Positions 49,527 to 59,477 are shown, numbered from the stretch's first letter. The stretch: 64,000 bases of DNA from Rhizobium sp. AAP43 (GCF_001296045.1 NZ_LJHS01000035.1:62001-126000); one strand, 5' to 3'. Numbers and translations are program-made. Notes: generated from the sequence alone by a model not told the origin.

Positions 49527-51176
49527 TCAGCGCGTCAGGCGCTTGTAGGACTGGCTTCCGGGGTTCAGGGCGTCAGGGCCGAGGCGGCGGATCTTGTCCT
49601 GCTCGTAGTCTTCAAAGTTGCCCTCGAACCATTCGACATGGCCGTCGCCTTCGAAAGCAAGGATATGCGTCGCCAGACGGTCGAGGAACATGCGATCGTG
49701 AGAGATGATGATCGCGCAACCGGCGAAGGCTTCAAGCGCGCTCTCAAGCGCACCGAGCGTTTCGGTATCGAGGTCGTTGGTCGGTTCGTCGAGAAGCAGA
49801 ACATTGCCGCCGGCCTTCAGCATCTTGGCGAGGTGCACGCGGTTGCGCTGGCCGCCGGAGAGATTGCCGACCTTCTGCTGCTGATCGCCGCCCTTGAAAT
49901 TGAAGGCGCCGCAATAAGCACGCGAGTTCATGTCGAACTTGCCGAGTTTGATCACTTCAGCGCCACCGGAAATTTCTTCCCAGACGGTCTTGTTGGCATC
50001 CAGCGCGTCGCGGCTCTGGTCGACATAGCCGAGATGCACGGTATCGCCGATGCGGATTGTACCGGCATCCGGCTTTTCCTGGCCGGTGATCATCTTGAAC
50101 AGCGTCGACTTGCCCGCACCGTTCGGACCGATGATGCCGACAATGCCGCCCGGCGGCAGCTTGATCGAGAGATCATTGATCAGCGTGCGGCCTTCAAATC
50201 CCTTGTTGATGCCTTCGAGTTCGATCACCACCTGACCGAGACGTTCGGAAACCGGGATGATGATCTGTGCATCGCCGGGCCGGATGTTCTCGGCTGCATC
50301 CACCAGCTGTTCATAGGCCTTGATACGGGCCTTCGACTTGGCCTGACGGGCCTTCGGACTGGATGCGATCCATTCCTGTTCGCGCGAGAGCGCCTTCTGG
50401 CGGCCGGCCTCATCGCGGGCTTCCTGCTGCATGCGCTTGGCCTTGGCCGTCAGATAGGCCGAATAGTTGCCTTCGTAGGGGATGCCGCGGCCACGGTCGA
50501 GTTCGAGAATCCAGCCGGTGACGTTATCAAGGAAGTAGCGATCGTGGGTGATCATCATCACGGCGCCGGGATAGTCGCGCAGGTGCTTTTCGAGCCAGGC
50601 GATCGTCTCGGCATCCAAATGGTTGGTCGGTTCGTCGAGCAGCAGGAGGTCCGGCTGCGACAGCAGCAGGCGGCAAAGCGCGATGCGGCGACGTTCACCA
50701 CCCGAAAGCACGGTAACGTCCGAATCCTTTGGCGGGCAACGCAGGGCTTCCATCGCCATTTCGACCTGCTGCTCGAGATCCCAAAGGTTCTGGCTATCGA
50801 TGATGTCCTGAAGCTTGGAGCCCTCTTCAGCCGTCTCGTCTGAATAGTTCATCATCAGTTCGTTGTATCGGTCGAGCACGGCCTGCTTGTCAGCCACACC
50901 TTCCATAACGTTCTCGAAAGCTGTCTTGGCCGGGTCGAGATGCGGCTCCTGCTCCAGATAGCCGACCGTCGCACCTTCGGCGAGCCAGGCTTCACCGGTA
51001 AATTCCTTGTCCTGGCCGGCGATGATGCGCAGAACCGTCGACTTACCGGCGCCGTTCGGGCCGAGAATACCGATCTTGGCATCCGGGTAGAAGGACAGGT
51101 TGACGTTCTCGAGGATCTTCTTGGCGCCGTAAGACTTGTTCAGTCCCGACATGTGATAGATGAACTGGCGTGCCAT
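49527..51176 (-). CDS. ettA: Energy-dependent translational throttle protein EttA (ABC-F)
   Basis: Cytoplasmic ribosome-bound ATPase that gates elongation according to ATP/ADP. ATG 51176 yields 549 residues, the usual size; the frame is open 27 codons further without family sequence. Two ABC domains are complete: Walker A GPNGAGKST twice, signatures LSGGERRR and LSGGQRNR, and Walker B LLLLDEPTNHLD and LLLDEPTNDLD. Between them lie the arm and the P-site interaction motif (positively charged helices AKAKRMQQEARDEAGRQKA). No membrane domain. Confidence 0.95.
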   Translation of the reverse strand: MARQFIYHMSGLNKSYGAKKILENVNLSFYPDAKIGILGPNGAGKSTVLRIIAGQDKEFTGEAWLAEGATVGYLEQEPHLDPAKTAFENVMEGVADKQAVLDRYNELMMNYSDETAEEGSKLQDIIDSQNLWDLEQQVEMAMEALRCPPKDSDVTVLSGGERRRIALCRLLLSQPDLLLLDEPTNHLDAETIAWLEKHLRDYPGAVMMITHDRYFLDNVTGWILELDRGRGIPYEGNYSAYLTAKAKRMQQEARDEAGRQKALSREQEWIASSPKARQAKSKARIKAYEQLVDAAENIRPGDAQIIIPVSERLGQVVIELEGINKGFEGRTLINDLSIKLPPGGIVGIIGPNGAGKSTLFKMITGQEKPDAGTIRIGDTVHLGYVDQSRDALDANKTVWEEISGGAEVIKLGKFDMNSRAYCGAFNFKGGDQQQKVGNLSGGQRNRVHLAKMLKAGGNVLLLDEPTNDLDTETLGALESALEAFAGCAIIISHDRMFLDRLATHILAFEGDGHVEWFEGNFEDYEQDKIRRLGPDALNPGSQSYKRLTR

Positions 51177-51288
51177 CGTTGAATTGCTCCGGGCAGAATG
51201 GGAAGTTGCCGCTATGTAAGCGAAACCGGCCTGCGGAGCAATGCATGGCACGGCCATGCCTGCGGAAAATGCCGCGTTCAGCTACGGA

Positions 51289-53088
51289 TTAGTGCAGGAC
51301 GCGTGGATCGATGCGGAAGAGCTTGAGCGGATTTCCGGCTCCCGCATCGATCGGCTCAAGTCCCGGCCAGATACCGCCCGTCGCCAGCGCCGCGTAAAGC
51401 CCGCCGTTGTTGAGTGTCATGTCAGGCGGCAGCTTGCAGACCGCAACATAGTTGAAACCGCGCATGGCATGACGGCGATCTGCAGCGTCTGTCGAGAGGA
51501 AGGCCTTGAAGCCGAGACTCATGCCCGCGGCTGCACGATGAAAGGGGATCGCATTCACCGCATGTCGCCCTTCGCCACCAAGAAGAAGTGGCACACCAAG
51601 CCCCTGCGGCGCCAGAATGCGCCCAGGCGCGAGGCTTCGGACAACAGAGAAGTCTGCGCCGTCACAGGCGTTGCCCATGGTGCTAGCAGCGTCTGTTTCT
51701 ACGTGCGCTCGCGGCGTGACGAGGAAGGCGATGCCGAGGCTCGCGATCAACAGGGCTGTCGCCGATACAGCCCGTCGCAACATGGTCGGCACCGGCGAGC
51801 CAAGAGCCCAGCCAATCGCCATAGGCAGAAAGAGGGGCATGAGCGCAGCCGACAAACGGATATAGCGCATCTGGAGAAGCGTCAGCACGAGAGCCGTGAG
51901 CGCAAAGCCAAAGGCAATCAACAGACCCGGCTCTGCGCGAAAGCGCGAGGCGAGTGCCGGAAGGGTCCAGATCGCCACGACCGCGGACAGCAGAATGACT
52001 GGGAAAAGGCGAGTATCGCCTGTCTGCAAGTGGAAAAAGAGCCCATGCTCCTGCGGGATCCGCTGAAGCCAAAACTGGCGCGCCACGTCATCCACCATAC
52101 TGTAGGGCCCGTTGAGACAATCGGGAAACAGCACGATGACCATTGCCACCAGGGCGACAGACGGAAGCAGGAGAGCAGCCCAGCGCGCTTGGTTCGATTG
52201 ATGCTTGAACCAGACCGGAACGACGGACAGAACAGTGCCCGAGGCCACGGCCAGATAGGCATAAGGGGCGGAAAAACTGTCACAGGCGACGGCGACCAGG
52301 CCGGCCGGACTGATGAACAGGAGGCCGAGTAGAAGAGAGAAGAACGCAAGCGCACCGCCAGCAACCGACAGCACACGGCCGGAATCCGGCGCATTGAACA
52401 GCCAGGCAAAGGCCAGGCCGCCATAGGCCACCATGATCAGTGGCAGGCATTCCAACCCGACAAGCAGGGAGACTGCTGAAGCAAGACCGATAAAAAACGC
52501 GCCCCGCTCATCAAAGGTCTGCAAGCCGACCGCGATTGCCGTTGCCGCGAGTATCTGCAGATTATGATGATCAATGCGGCCGGGTGAAAACTCCGAAAGC
52601 GCCACCATCATCACCGCGGCAGTGATGGCGGATACCAGCAGGATCCGGAGACCGGACCAGTGTGCACCGGTGAAATGCGGCCGAATGAACAGAGCGATCA
52701 GCCAGGCCTGAGCGACAAGCATCACGAGCGGCCAGATGCGAAACGCCATCGGCAGCGCATGTTCTTCCCCCACCAACGGTGCCAAAATCCCGAACAGCAC
52801 AACATAGGGAAGGTCGACCAAGCGCGACCAGGGTGACACATAGAGTTCAGGCGTGCGGATCTGCGGCATGCCGAGATCAAACCAACCGGCACCACCGAAC
52901 AGGAACTGCCTGATCTGCAGCTCGCGCAGCCCGTCATCGACGTCACGGATCCACGACTGGCCATCGGCAAGATCCGCCGCAATCAGCAGGACACCGACGG
53001 CAAATATGGTCAAGGTCAGGAGCCCGGTGAAGCTTGCGCCTCTCCGCTCCCTCGGCTGCTCGCCGCTCACCCCGTCCACAATGCTCAT
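51289..53088 (-). CDS. GT-C type membrane glycosyltransferase-like protein (STT3-like)
   Basis: About 599 residues from ATG 53088 (GTG 53118 is an alternative; GAGGGG-rich sequence precedes 53088). One N-terminal helix, then an acidic loop with DVDDGLRELQIRQFL, WSRLVDLP, and a second loop with SEFSPGRIDHHNLQIL, followed by many membrane helices and a soluble C-terminus. The first-loop Asp pair and the DHH motif are the features shared with lipid-linked GT-C enzymes such as oligosaccharyltransferases. Donor and acceptor are unknown. It is divergent from the lipase gene at 53269. Confidence 0.65.
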   Translation of the reverse strand: MSIVDGVSGEQPRERRGASFTGLLTLTIFAVGVLLIAADLADGQSWIRDVDDGLRELQIRQFLFGGAGWFDLGMPQIRTPELYVSPWSRLVDLPYVVLFGILAPLVGEEHALPMAFRIWPLVMLVAQAWLIALFIRPHFTGAHWSGLRILLVSAITAAVMMVALSEFSPGRIDHHNLQILAATAIAVGLQTFDERGAFFIGLASAVSLLVGLECLPLIMVAYGGLAFAWLFNAPDSGRVLSVAGGALAFFSLLLGLLFISPAGLVAVACDSFSAPYAYLAVASGTVLSVVPVWFKHQSNQARWAALLLPSVALVAMVIVLFPDCLNGPYSMVDDVARQFWLQRIPQEHGLFFHLQTGDTRLFPVILLSAVVAIWTLPALASRFRAEPGLLIAFGFALTALVLTLLQMRYIRLSAALMPLFLPMAIGWALGSPVPTMLRRAVSATALLIASLGIAFLVTPRAHVETDAASTMGNACDGADFSVVRSLAPGRILAPQGLGVPLLLGGEGRHAVNAIPFHRAAAGMSLGFKAFLSTDAADRRHAMRGFNYVAVCKLPPDMTLNNGGLYAALATGGIWPGLEPIDAGAGNPLKLFRIDPRVLH

Positions 53089-53268
53089 GTCCCCCGACCC
53101 CTCGGTGATTTCGGCCACTTTGGCGGGCGCGGCTTAATCTCAGGTTATCGTCAACCGGCTTCTTCTGGGTGAGACGGGACAACCTGAACGACGCGCGACC
53201 AAAGCTTGGGAGACCTGCCATTGCGCCGGACGGAGAAATATCCTTCTATCACGGTCGCGGAGGACACG

Positions 53269-54207
53269 ATGTTTACCAACCAGAATTTTCACCTGTCTCC
53301 GACGGGTGCCACGCTTGCCTATCACCATGAAGAGGCAAATGGCCTCCCGCGGGCTGTTGTGCTGATCTGCCATGGACTGGCAGAACATTCTCGCCGCTAT
53401 GCACGCTTTGCCAAGGCCATGGCGGCTGCCGGCTGTCACGTCTATGCCCATGACCACCGCGGCCACGGCGCAACAAAATCAGCCGATTCGGCCCTTGGCC
53501 GGTTTGCCGCTCATGATGGCGTTGCCAAGGTCATCGGAGACGTCATGGCCATGCGCGATCTGGCCCTATCCAGACATGCCGGCTTGCCCATCGTTCTCCT
53601 TGGTCATTCCATGGGCGGGCTGATCGCCCTCAATGTTGCGGAAGAACATCCGACAGCATTCCAGGCACTGTCTGTCTGGAATTCGAATTTTCACCCCGGT
53701 CCCGCCGGTCGGATCGCGCAAGCGGTCTTGAAGCTCGAGCAGGCCTTCAAGGGCTCGGACGTTCCCTCGCTCATTCTCCCGATGGCAACCTTCGGCGCCT
53801 GGGGCCGTTCGATAGAAGGCCATCGCACGCCATTCGACTGGCTCTCGCATGATCCGGTCGAGGTCGACGCCTACATTGCCGACCCGCTCTGTGGTTTCGA
53901 TGCCAGCGTCTCGCTCTGGCGCGCGATCTTCGAGTTGACCTTTCGGGGTGCCAAACCCGACAGCCTCGACAAACTGCCTAAATCACTCCCGATCTATCTG
54001 GTTGGCGGCGGACAGGACCCGGCGACCGACAAGGGCCGGGCGATCGCCTGGCTCGGCGAGACAATGAAGCGCCATGGTCTCTCCAACGTAACAGTCACCC
54101 TTTATCCCGGTATGCGCCACGAGACGCTGAACGAGATCGGATATGCAGTCGCGACAGCCGGTTTCGCTGCCTGGCTGGATCGCATCCTGCCTCAGGCACC
54201 CTCGTAG
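53269..54207 (+). CDS. Alpha/beta hydrolase, monoacylglycerol lipase / lysophospholipase-like
   Basis: 312 residues from ATG 53269 with GGAGGA at 53259-53264; the upstream open frame is non-coding. The fold shows the oxyanion HGLAEHSRRY, HDHRGHGATK, the nucleophile in GHSMGG (Ser114), and a late YPGMRHETLNE with the catalytic His. Serine_aminopeptidase/Hydrolase_4 type. It would cut mono- or lysophospholipid esters; no signal peptide, so cytoplasmic. The neighbours do not reveal the substrate. Confidence 0.88.
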   Translation: MFTNQNFHLSPTGATLAYHHEEANGLPRAVVLICHGLAEHSRRYARFAKAMAAAGCHVYAHDHRGHGATKSADSALGRFAAHDGVAKVIGDVMAMRDLALSRHAGLPIVLLGHSMGGLIALNVAEEHPTAFQALSVWNSNFHPGPAGRIAQAVLKLEQAFKGSDVPSLILPMATFGAWGRSIEGHRTPFDWLSHDPVEVDAYIADPLCGFDASVSLWRAIFELTFRGAKPDSLDKLPKSLPIYLVGGGQDPATDKGRAIAWLGETMKRHGLSNVTVTLYPGMRHETLNEIGYAVATAGFAAWLDRILPQAPS

Positions 54208-54363
54208 CCATGGCGGGGTCTTGCGTTTAGGGAATGATGCTATGAGAGAATATCGCGTGCGCCGACCCTGAGCCGCCGATATAGCTTCTTGGACCGCAGC
54301 AATTCTCATGGCCGACATCAATCTGGCACGGCCGGGCTCTAGACCATGCGCGACAGGAAGCCG

Positions 54364-55563
54364 ATGACAACGACCTCTCCCGCCCCTCCGCCGCTATCCG
54401 GCATCCGCGTGATCGAGCTTGCCCGCGTACTCGCGGGCCCCTGGGCGGGCCAGATGCTCGCTGACCTCGGCGCAGATGTCATCAAGGTGGAGAACCCCGA
54501 AGGTGGCGACGACACGCGCGCCTGGGGGCCGCCCTTTGTCGAAGCCCCCGATGGCGAAAACCTCTCCGCCGCCTATTACCACTCGACCAACCGCAACAAG
54601 CGCTCGATTGCGGTCGACCTTAAGACGCCGGAAGGCCAGGAAACAGTTCGCCGCCTCTGCGCCACGGCCGATGTGGTCATCGAGAACTTCAAGCGCGGCG
54701 GCCTTGAGAAATACGGCCTCGACTATGAGAGCCTGAAGGCGATCAATCCGAAGCTCGTCTACTGCTCGATCACCGGTTTCGGCCACAACGGCCCCTATGC
54801 CGATTTCGCCGGCTACGACTACATCGTCCAGGGCATGTCCGGCTTCATGTCGATCACCGGCGAGAAGGACGGCGAGCCGATGAAGGCCGGTGTTGCGATC
54901 GCCGACATCTTCACCGGAATCTATGCCGTCACCGCGATCCAGGCTGCCCTGATCCATGTGCTGAAGACCGGCACTGGCCAGTTAATCGACATGGCCCTGC
55001 TCGACGTCATGTCGGCGGTCCTTGCCAACCAGAACATGAACTACCTCGTCTCCGGTCAAGCGCCTATTCGCCTCGGCAATGCCCATCCGAACATCAGCCC
55101 CTATGAAGTGGTGGAGACGGCCGATGGGCATCTGATTCTAGCAGTCGGCAATGACGGGCAGTTCAAGCGACTTTGCGCCATCCTCGGCATTCCGGACGTG
55201 GCGGAAGACCCGCGCTTTGCCACCAACAAGGCCCGGGTAGCCAACAAGGCCGAGGTCCGGCGTATCATCATGTCCGAGACGATGAAATGGCAAAAGCGCG
55301 ACCTCCTATCCGCCTGCGAGGCGAATGCCGTTCCCGCCGGCCCGATCAACTCGATCGCCGAGATGTTCGCCGACCCGCAGGTCAAGGCCCGCGGCCTGAA
55401 GATCGAACTGACTGATGACAAGGGCACCGTGATACCCAGTGTCCGGACCCCCATCCTGATGTCCGGGACACCTCTGCGCTACGAGCGCCCGAGCCCGCGC
55501 ATCAACGAGCATGGCGACGAAATACTGGCCGAACTGGAAGCGCTTGAAAGGAAGTCCCGATGA
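54364..55563 (+). CDS. CaiB/BaiF (class III) CoA-transferase
   Basis: 399 residues from ATG 54364 with AGGAAG immediately before it; ATG 54346 is an alternative. Class III family blocks: SGIRVIELARVLAGPWAGQMLADLGADVIKVENP, STNRNKRSIAVDLK, YCSITGFGHNGPYADFAGYDYIVQGMSG, and the catalytic Asp in IADIFTG (residue 181), which forms the aspartyl-CoA anhydride. It overlaps the following ThDP-enzyme gene by 4 bases, so both are made together. CoA donor and acceptor cannot be read. Confidence 0.93.
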   Translation: MTTTSPAPPPLSGIRVIELARVLAGPWAGQMLADLGADVIKVENPEGGDDTRAWGPPFVEAPDGENLSAAYYHSTNRNKRSIAVDLKTPEGQETVRRLCATADVVIENFKRGGLEKYGLDYESLKAINPKLVYCSITGFGHNGPYADFAGYDYIVQGMSGFMSITGEKDGEPMKAGVAIADIFTGIYAVTAIQAALIHVLKTGTGQLIDMALLDVMSAVLANQNMNYLVSGQAPIRLGNAHPNISPYEVVETADGHLILAVGNDGQFKRLCAILGIPDVAEDPRFATNKARVANKAEVRRIIMSETMKWQKRDLLSACEANAVPAGPINSIAEMFADPQVKARGLKIELTDDKGTVIPSVRTPILMSGTPLRYERPSPRINEHGDEILAELEALERKSR

Positions 55564-57212
55564 AGAGAACCGGCGGAGCCCTGATCGTTGAAGCCTTGAA
55601 GGCAAACGGTGTCGAGCGCGTCTCCTGCGTTCCCGGTGAAAGCTATCTGGCCGTGCTCGACGCGCTGAAGGACAGCGGCGTCGAGACGCTGGTCTGCCGG
55701 CAGGAAGGCGGCGCTGCGATGATGGCTGACACCTGGGGCCGCCTGACCGGCAAACCCGGCATCTGCATGGTGACCCGTGGTCCGGGCGCGACGAACGCGT
55801 CTGCCGGCCTGCATGTCGCCAAGCAGGATTCAATCCCGATGATCCTCTTCATCGGCCAGATCGGCCTTGACATGAAGGAGCGCGAAGCCTTCCAGGAAGT
55901 CGAATATCGCCGCGCCTTCACCGAGTTCGCCAAATGGGTCGGCGAGATCGATGATGCCCGCCGCATCCCGGAATTCGTTACCCGCGCCTTTGCCGTCGCC
56001 ACATCAGGCCGCCCCGGCCCGGTCGTGCTGACGCTGCCGGAAGACATGCTGCTCGATGAAGTCGACGCCCCGCAAGCCAGGCCTTACACGCCCGTAGAGG
56101 CCCATCCCGGCCCAAGCCAGATCGCCGCCGTCGGCGAGATGCTGAAGACCGCCAAGCGCCCGATGGTCGTTCTCGGCGGCACCCGCTGGAGCGAGACCTC
56201 TGTCGCCGGCATCCAGGCCTTTGCCGAAAAATTCAAGCTGCCCGTCGGCTGCTCCTTCCGCCGCCAGATGCTCTTTGACCACCTGCATCCGTCCTACGCC
56301 GGCGATGTCGGCATCGGCATCAATCCGGCGCTCGCCAAGGAAGTGAAGGACGCCGATCTGCTGATCCTGCTCGGCGGACGTTTCTCAGAAATGCCGTCCT
56401 CTTCCTATACGCTGATGGACATCCCCTACCCGGCGCAAAAGCTCGTCCACATCCACCCGGACCCGTCCGAACTCGGCCGCGTCTACCGCGCCGATCTGGC
56501 CATCTGCGCGGCACCTGAGGAGTTTATCTCGGCCCTTGCTACCCTGGACGCACCCGCCGCCCCCACATGGGCCGAGCGCACTGCGACCATGCACGCCGCC
56601 TATCTCGCCTGGTCGACACCGCCCAAGGCAGGCCCCGGCGCCGTGCAGATGGGCCCGATCATGGACTGGATCGAAGCCAACACGCCGAAGGACGCGATAT
56701 TCACCAATGGCGCCGGCAACTACGCCACCTGGCTGCATCGCTTCCATCGCTTCCAGGCCTTCAACACCCAGGCTGCCCCGACCTCCGGCTCGATGGGCTA
56801 CGGTCTGCCGGCAGCCGTCGCTGCCAAGCAGCTGTTCCCTGAGCGTGAAGTGATCTGCTTTGCCGGCGACGGCTGCTTCATGATGCATGGCCAGGAATTC
56901 GCCACCGCCATCCGCTACAACCTGCCGATCATCACGCTCGTCATCAACAACGGCATCTATGGCACGATCCGCATGCATCAGGAGCGCGAATATCCGGGCC
57001 GCGTCAGCGCCACCGACCTGACCAACCCCGATTTCGCAGCGCTGGCCAAGGCCTATGGCGGCCACGGAGAAACCGTCGAGAAGACGGAAGACTTCGCCCC
57101 CGCCTTCCTGCGCGCCCGCGCCTCCGGCAAGCCTGCGATCATCGAGATCAAGCTCGATCCGGAGGCGATCACGCCAATGCGAACCTTGACTCAGATCCGC
57201 GATCGGCTCTGA
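55560..57212 (+). CDS. Thiamine diphosphate-dependent enzyme, acetolactate synthase-like
   Basis: 550 residues with the three-domain layout of the pyruvate oxidase/AHAS superfamily: the Pyr domain has the cofactor-activating Glu in CRQEGGAAMMADTWGRLTG, RGPGATN and GQIGLDM; the middle domain KRPMVVLGGTRW; the PP domain SGSMGYGLPAA and the ThDP signature GDGCFMMHGQEF ending with NNGIYG. It has no regulatory subunit gene beside it, unlike the branched-chain AHAS. The coupled CoA-transferase suggests a 2-hydroxyacyl-CoA lyase or oxalyl-CoA decarboxylase-like reaction, but this is a guess. Confidence 0.85.
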   Translation: MKRTGGALIVEALKANGVERVSCVPGESYLAVLDALKDSGVETLVCRQEGGAAMMADTWGRLTGKPGICMVTRGPGATNASAGLHVAKQDSIPMILFIGQIGLDMKEREAFQEVEYRRAFTEFAKWVGEIDDARRIPEFVTRAFAVATSGRPGPVVLTLPEDMLLDEVDAPQARPYTPVEAHPGPSQIAAVGEMLKTAKRPMVVLGGTRWSETSVAGIQAFAEKFKLPVGCSFRRQMLFDHLHPSYAGDVGIGINPALAKEVKDADLLILLGGRFSEMPSSSYTLMDIPYPAQKLVHIHPDPSELGRVYRADLAICAAPEEFISALATLDAPAAPTWAERTATMHAAYLAWSTPPKAGPGAVQMGPIMDWIEANTPKDAIFTNGAGNYATWLHRFHRFQAFNTQAAPTSGSMGYGLPAAVAAKQLFPEREVICFAGDGCFMMHGQEFATAIRYNLPIITLVINNGIYGTIRMHQEREYPGRVSATDLTNPDFAALAKAYGGHGETVEKTEDFAPAFLRARASGKPAIIEIKLDPEAITPMRTLTQIRDRL

Positions 57213-57285
57213 CGGGCCAACCTTCAAGCGCTCGCCAACGCGCACACGGCACAGGGGCGTTGGCGGTTTGCGACTGAAATCGAGC

Positions 57286-57660
57286 TTACTTCGCCTCCTG
57301 CAGTCCATGGCAGCCGGCGGCAACTGCATCGAAGGCATGCAACAAACCGGGAATGGCGAAGACCGCATAGGCGGAAGTGCTGTCGAGCTGAACGAAAATC
57401 ACCCTGCCACCATACTGGCTGTCGATCAGTCGTACATCGGCGGCAAGCGATAAGGTCTGGCGGAGATTGACTTCCTCCGTCGACCATGGACCGAATACGA
57501 GGCCGATGGGTCTTTCAGTCACCGGTAGCGAAAAATATGGCGAAAGCGCCGTCACGCCGATGCCCAGGATGGAGAGAACGCCAGCCAGCCCATAGGCTGG
57601 CCAGGCTGGCATCGCTCCTGATTCAGGTTCCCCAGCCGTCGAAACGCCTGTGACGGCCAT
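57286..57660 (-). CDS. Hypothetical single-helix protein coupled to the chemoreceptor
   Basis: 124 residues. Pro/Ala-rich N-terminus, one membrane helix (about residues 20-42, AYGLAGVLSILGIGVTALSPYF), then a domain of about 80 residues without recognised family. The start ATG shares one base with the stop of the upstream chemoreceptor (TGATG), a strong coupling signal. It may be a membrane partner of the receptor. Nothing in the sequence gives a function. Confidence 0.7.
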   Translation of the reverse strand: MAVTGVSTAGEPESGAMPAWPAYGLAGVLSILGIGVTALSPYFSLPVTERPIGLVFGPWSTEEVNLRQTLSLAADVRLIDSQYGGRVIFVQLDSTSAYAVFAIPGLLHAFDAVAAGCHGLQEAK

Positions 57661-59306
57661 CAGCTTGCAATCCGCATTGGTCCGCTCTGGGCGTCCCCCG
57701 CCAGCTTGAACCGGGCAATCAATGCCTGAAGGCTCTCACTTTCGCCCGCAAGTTGGTCGGCTACTCGGCTGTTCCCCTCCACCAGAGATGTATTCTGCTG
57801 GTTGGCCTGATCGATGAGGTTGATCGAATTGTTGATCGATCCGAGCGCAAGCGATTGTTCCTGCGATGCCCCCGCAATTCCCTCGATCTGCCGATTAATA
57901 GTGACAACATCGTCGCGTATGGCCGTGAGAGTCTGGCCAGTCTGATTGACCAGGGAGACACCGTTCGTCACCTCATTTGAGGCCGTTTGAATGAGCGCCT
58001 TGATTTCCTTGGCAGCAATCGCGGATCGTTGCGCAAGTTCCCGGACTTCCTGAGCAACGACGGCGAATCCCTTGCCGCTCTCGCCAGCACGAGCCGCCTC
58101 AACACCAGCGTTCAGCGCCAAAAGGTTGGTCTGGAAAGCAATTTCGTCGATAACGAAGATCGTGTTCGAGATCTGCTTCGACGATTCCTCGATCCGTCCC
58201 ATGGCATTGACAGTTTCCGCGACGACCACGCCGGAATGGACGGCATTGTCGCGCGCCTTGTCCGCCGCCAGCCGGGCCTCGCTCGTTCTTTGCGTGGCCT
58301 GATGAACATTCTGGGTGACCTCGTCCAGCGCCGCTGCCGTTTCCTCCAGAGAAACCGCCTGCTGGCTCGTGCGGCCGACAAGTTCGCTGTAGCCCTCCCG
58401 AATTTCCTGACTGCCTCTGTTCATCCGCTGGATGCGGTCAGATATCGTTCGGAGTGTCTCACGCAACTGTTGGACAGATGTATTGAAATCCTGACGCAGC
58501 CCTTCGAATTCGGTCGGGAAACCATGCCTGATCTCCCTGGTGAGATCCCCTTGTGCGAGGGCGCGCAATGCATCAGCCAAGCTGTCTACGACCGTCTTAC
58601 GGTCCTGCTCAACCTTTGCCTTCAGCGCATCATTCTTGTTGCGCTCTTCCACGGTCATCCGGCGACTGTCCTCGGCGGCATTGGCCATCGCAACAGCTTT
58701 TTCAGTTGCAGCCTCGGCATTTGCAATCGCAGCGGCATTGGCAGCAATAGTCTGTTCCAGCTTTACCGCGGTCGCCATCAGTGGCCCGACCAGGATCGTG
58801 GCGATCGAAGCATGAATCAGCAGATGGTATATGGCATCCCCCCCAACAGAATCAGACCAGATGATCGAGGGAAGCACGAATGTCAGCACCGCATGGTGCA
58901 TAACGATCAGAACATTGTAGACGAGCAGCGACCGCCAGCAGGCATAAGCAAGCAGATAGACGTTGAGCACAAAATAGATCATATGCGCTTCTTGCACATA
59001 TTCAGGCGCGAGCCCTGTTGAAGCATAGGTCAAGAACATGACCTGGACAGCAAGACTCGTCGCAACAACAATCCGGCCAGGCAGATTGAAGCCATAAAGC
59101 CAGATGGCTCCATAACCGCAAACGGTCGCGATCAGCGCACCTGAAGTGGCGACCATCATGCTCCGTCCGGAGAGCCAGGCAACGAAGGATATCAGGATCG
59201 CCATGACGACCAACGTCGGAACATAGAGTTTCGTGGCTATCGCCCGTAGAGCGTCGATCGTGATCAACTGGCCGTGTGAACCATTTGGAGCTGCTGAAAC
59301 AGTCAT
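57660..59306 (-). CDS. Methyl-accepting chemotaxis protein with six-helix membrane domain
   Basis: 548 residues. Instead of a periplasmic ligand domain the N-terminus holds about six close-packed membrane helices (residues 25-185), suggesting sensing inside the membrane or of membrane energy. A long coiled coil with HAMP-like features follows, and then the signalling hairpin ([42 protein letters not shown]). There is no C-terminal docking pentapeptide. The downstream gene starts on its last base. Confidence 0.92.
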   Translation of the reverse strand: MTVSAAPNGSHGQLITIDALRAIATKLYVPTLVVMAILISFVAWLSGRSMMVATSGALIATVCGYGAIWLYGFNLPGRIVVATSLAVQVMFLTYASTGLAPEYVQEAHMIYFVLNVYLLAYACWRSLLVYNVLIVMHHAVLTFVLPSIIWSDSVGGDAIYHLLIHASIATILVGPLMATAVKLEQTIAANAAAIANAEAATEKAVAMANAAEDSRRMTVEERNKNDALKAKVEQDRKTVVDSLADALRALAQGDLTREIRHGFPTEFEGLRQDFNTSVQQLRETLRTISDRIQRMNRGSQEIREGYSELVGRTSQQAVSLEETAAALDEVTQNVHQATQRTSEARLAADKARDNAVHSGVVVAETVNAMGRIEESSKQISNTIFVIDEIAFQTNLLALNAGVEAARAGESGKGFAVVAQEVRELAQRSAIAAKEIKALIQTASNEVTNGVSLVNQTGQTLTAIRDDVVTINRQIEGIAGASQEQSLALGSINNSINLIDQANQQNTSLVEGNSRVADQLAGESESLQALIARFKLAGDAQSGPMRIAS

Positions 59307-59477
59307 TGTCGCCTCGATAGAATTGAAACGGTGCCAACATTAATTACCGAAGGTTAATTTAGAATATCCAGCAACACCGCCACTCGCCGCTTGGTGATCC
59401 ATAACGCACCCCGGCCCCAGCAGCCTTGGCAGATCAACGAGGCCATTTGTCTCGCTGAGACAGCCGACCAAAACGAC

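Noticed and set aside
55560..57212. Annotation of the ThDP enzyme as oxalyl-CoA decarboxylase (oxc) because of the CoA-transferase neighbour
   Set aside because: The motifs around the cofactor-activating Glu and in the middle domain resemble acetolactate synthase; neighbour evidence alone is not enough.
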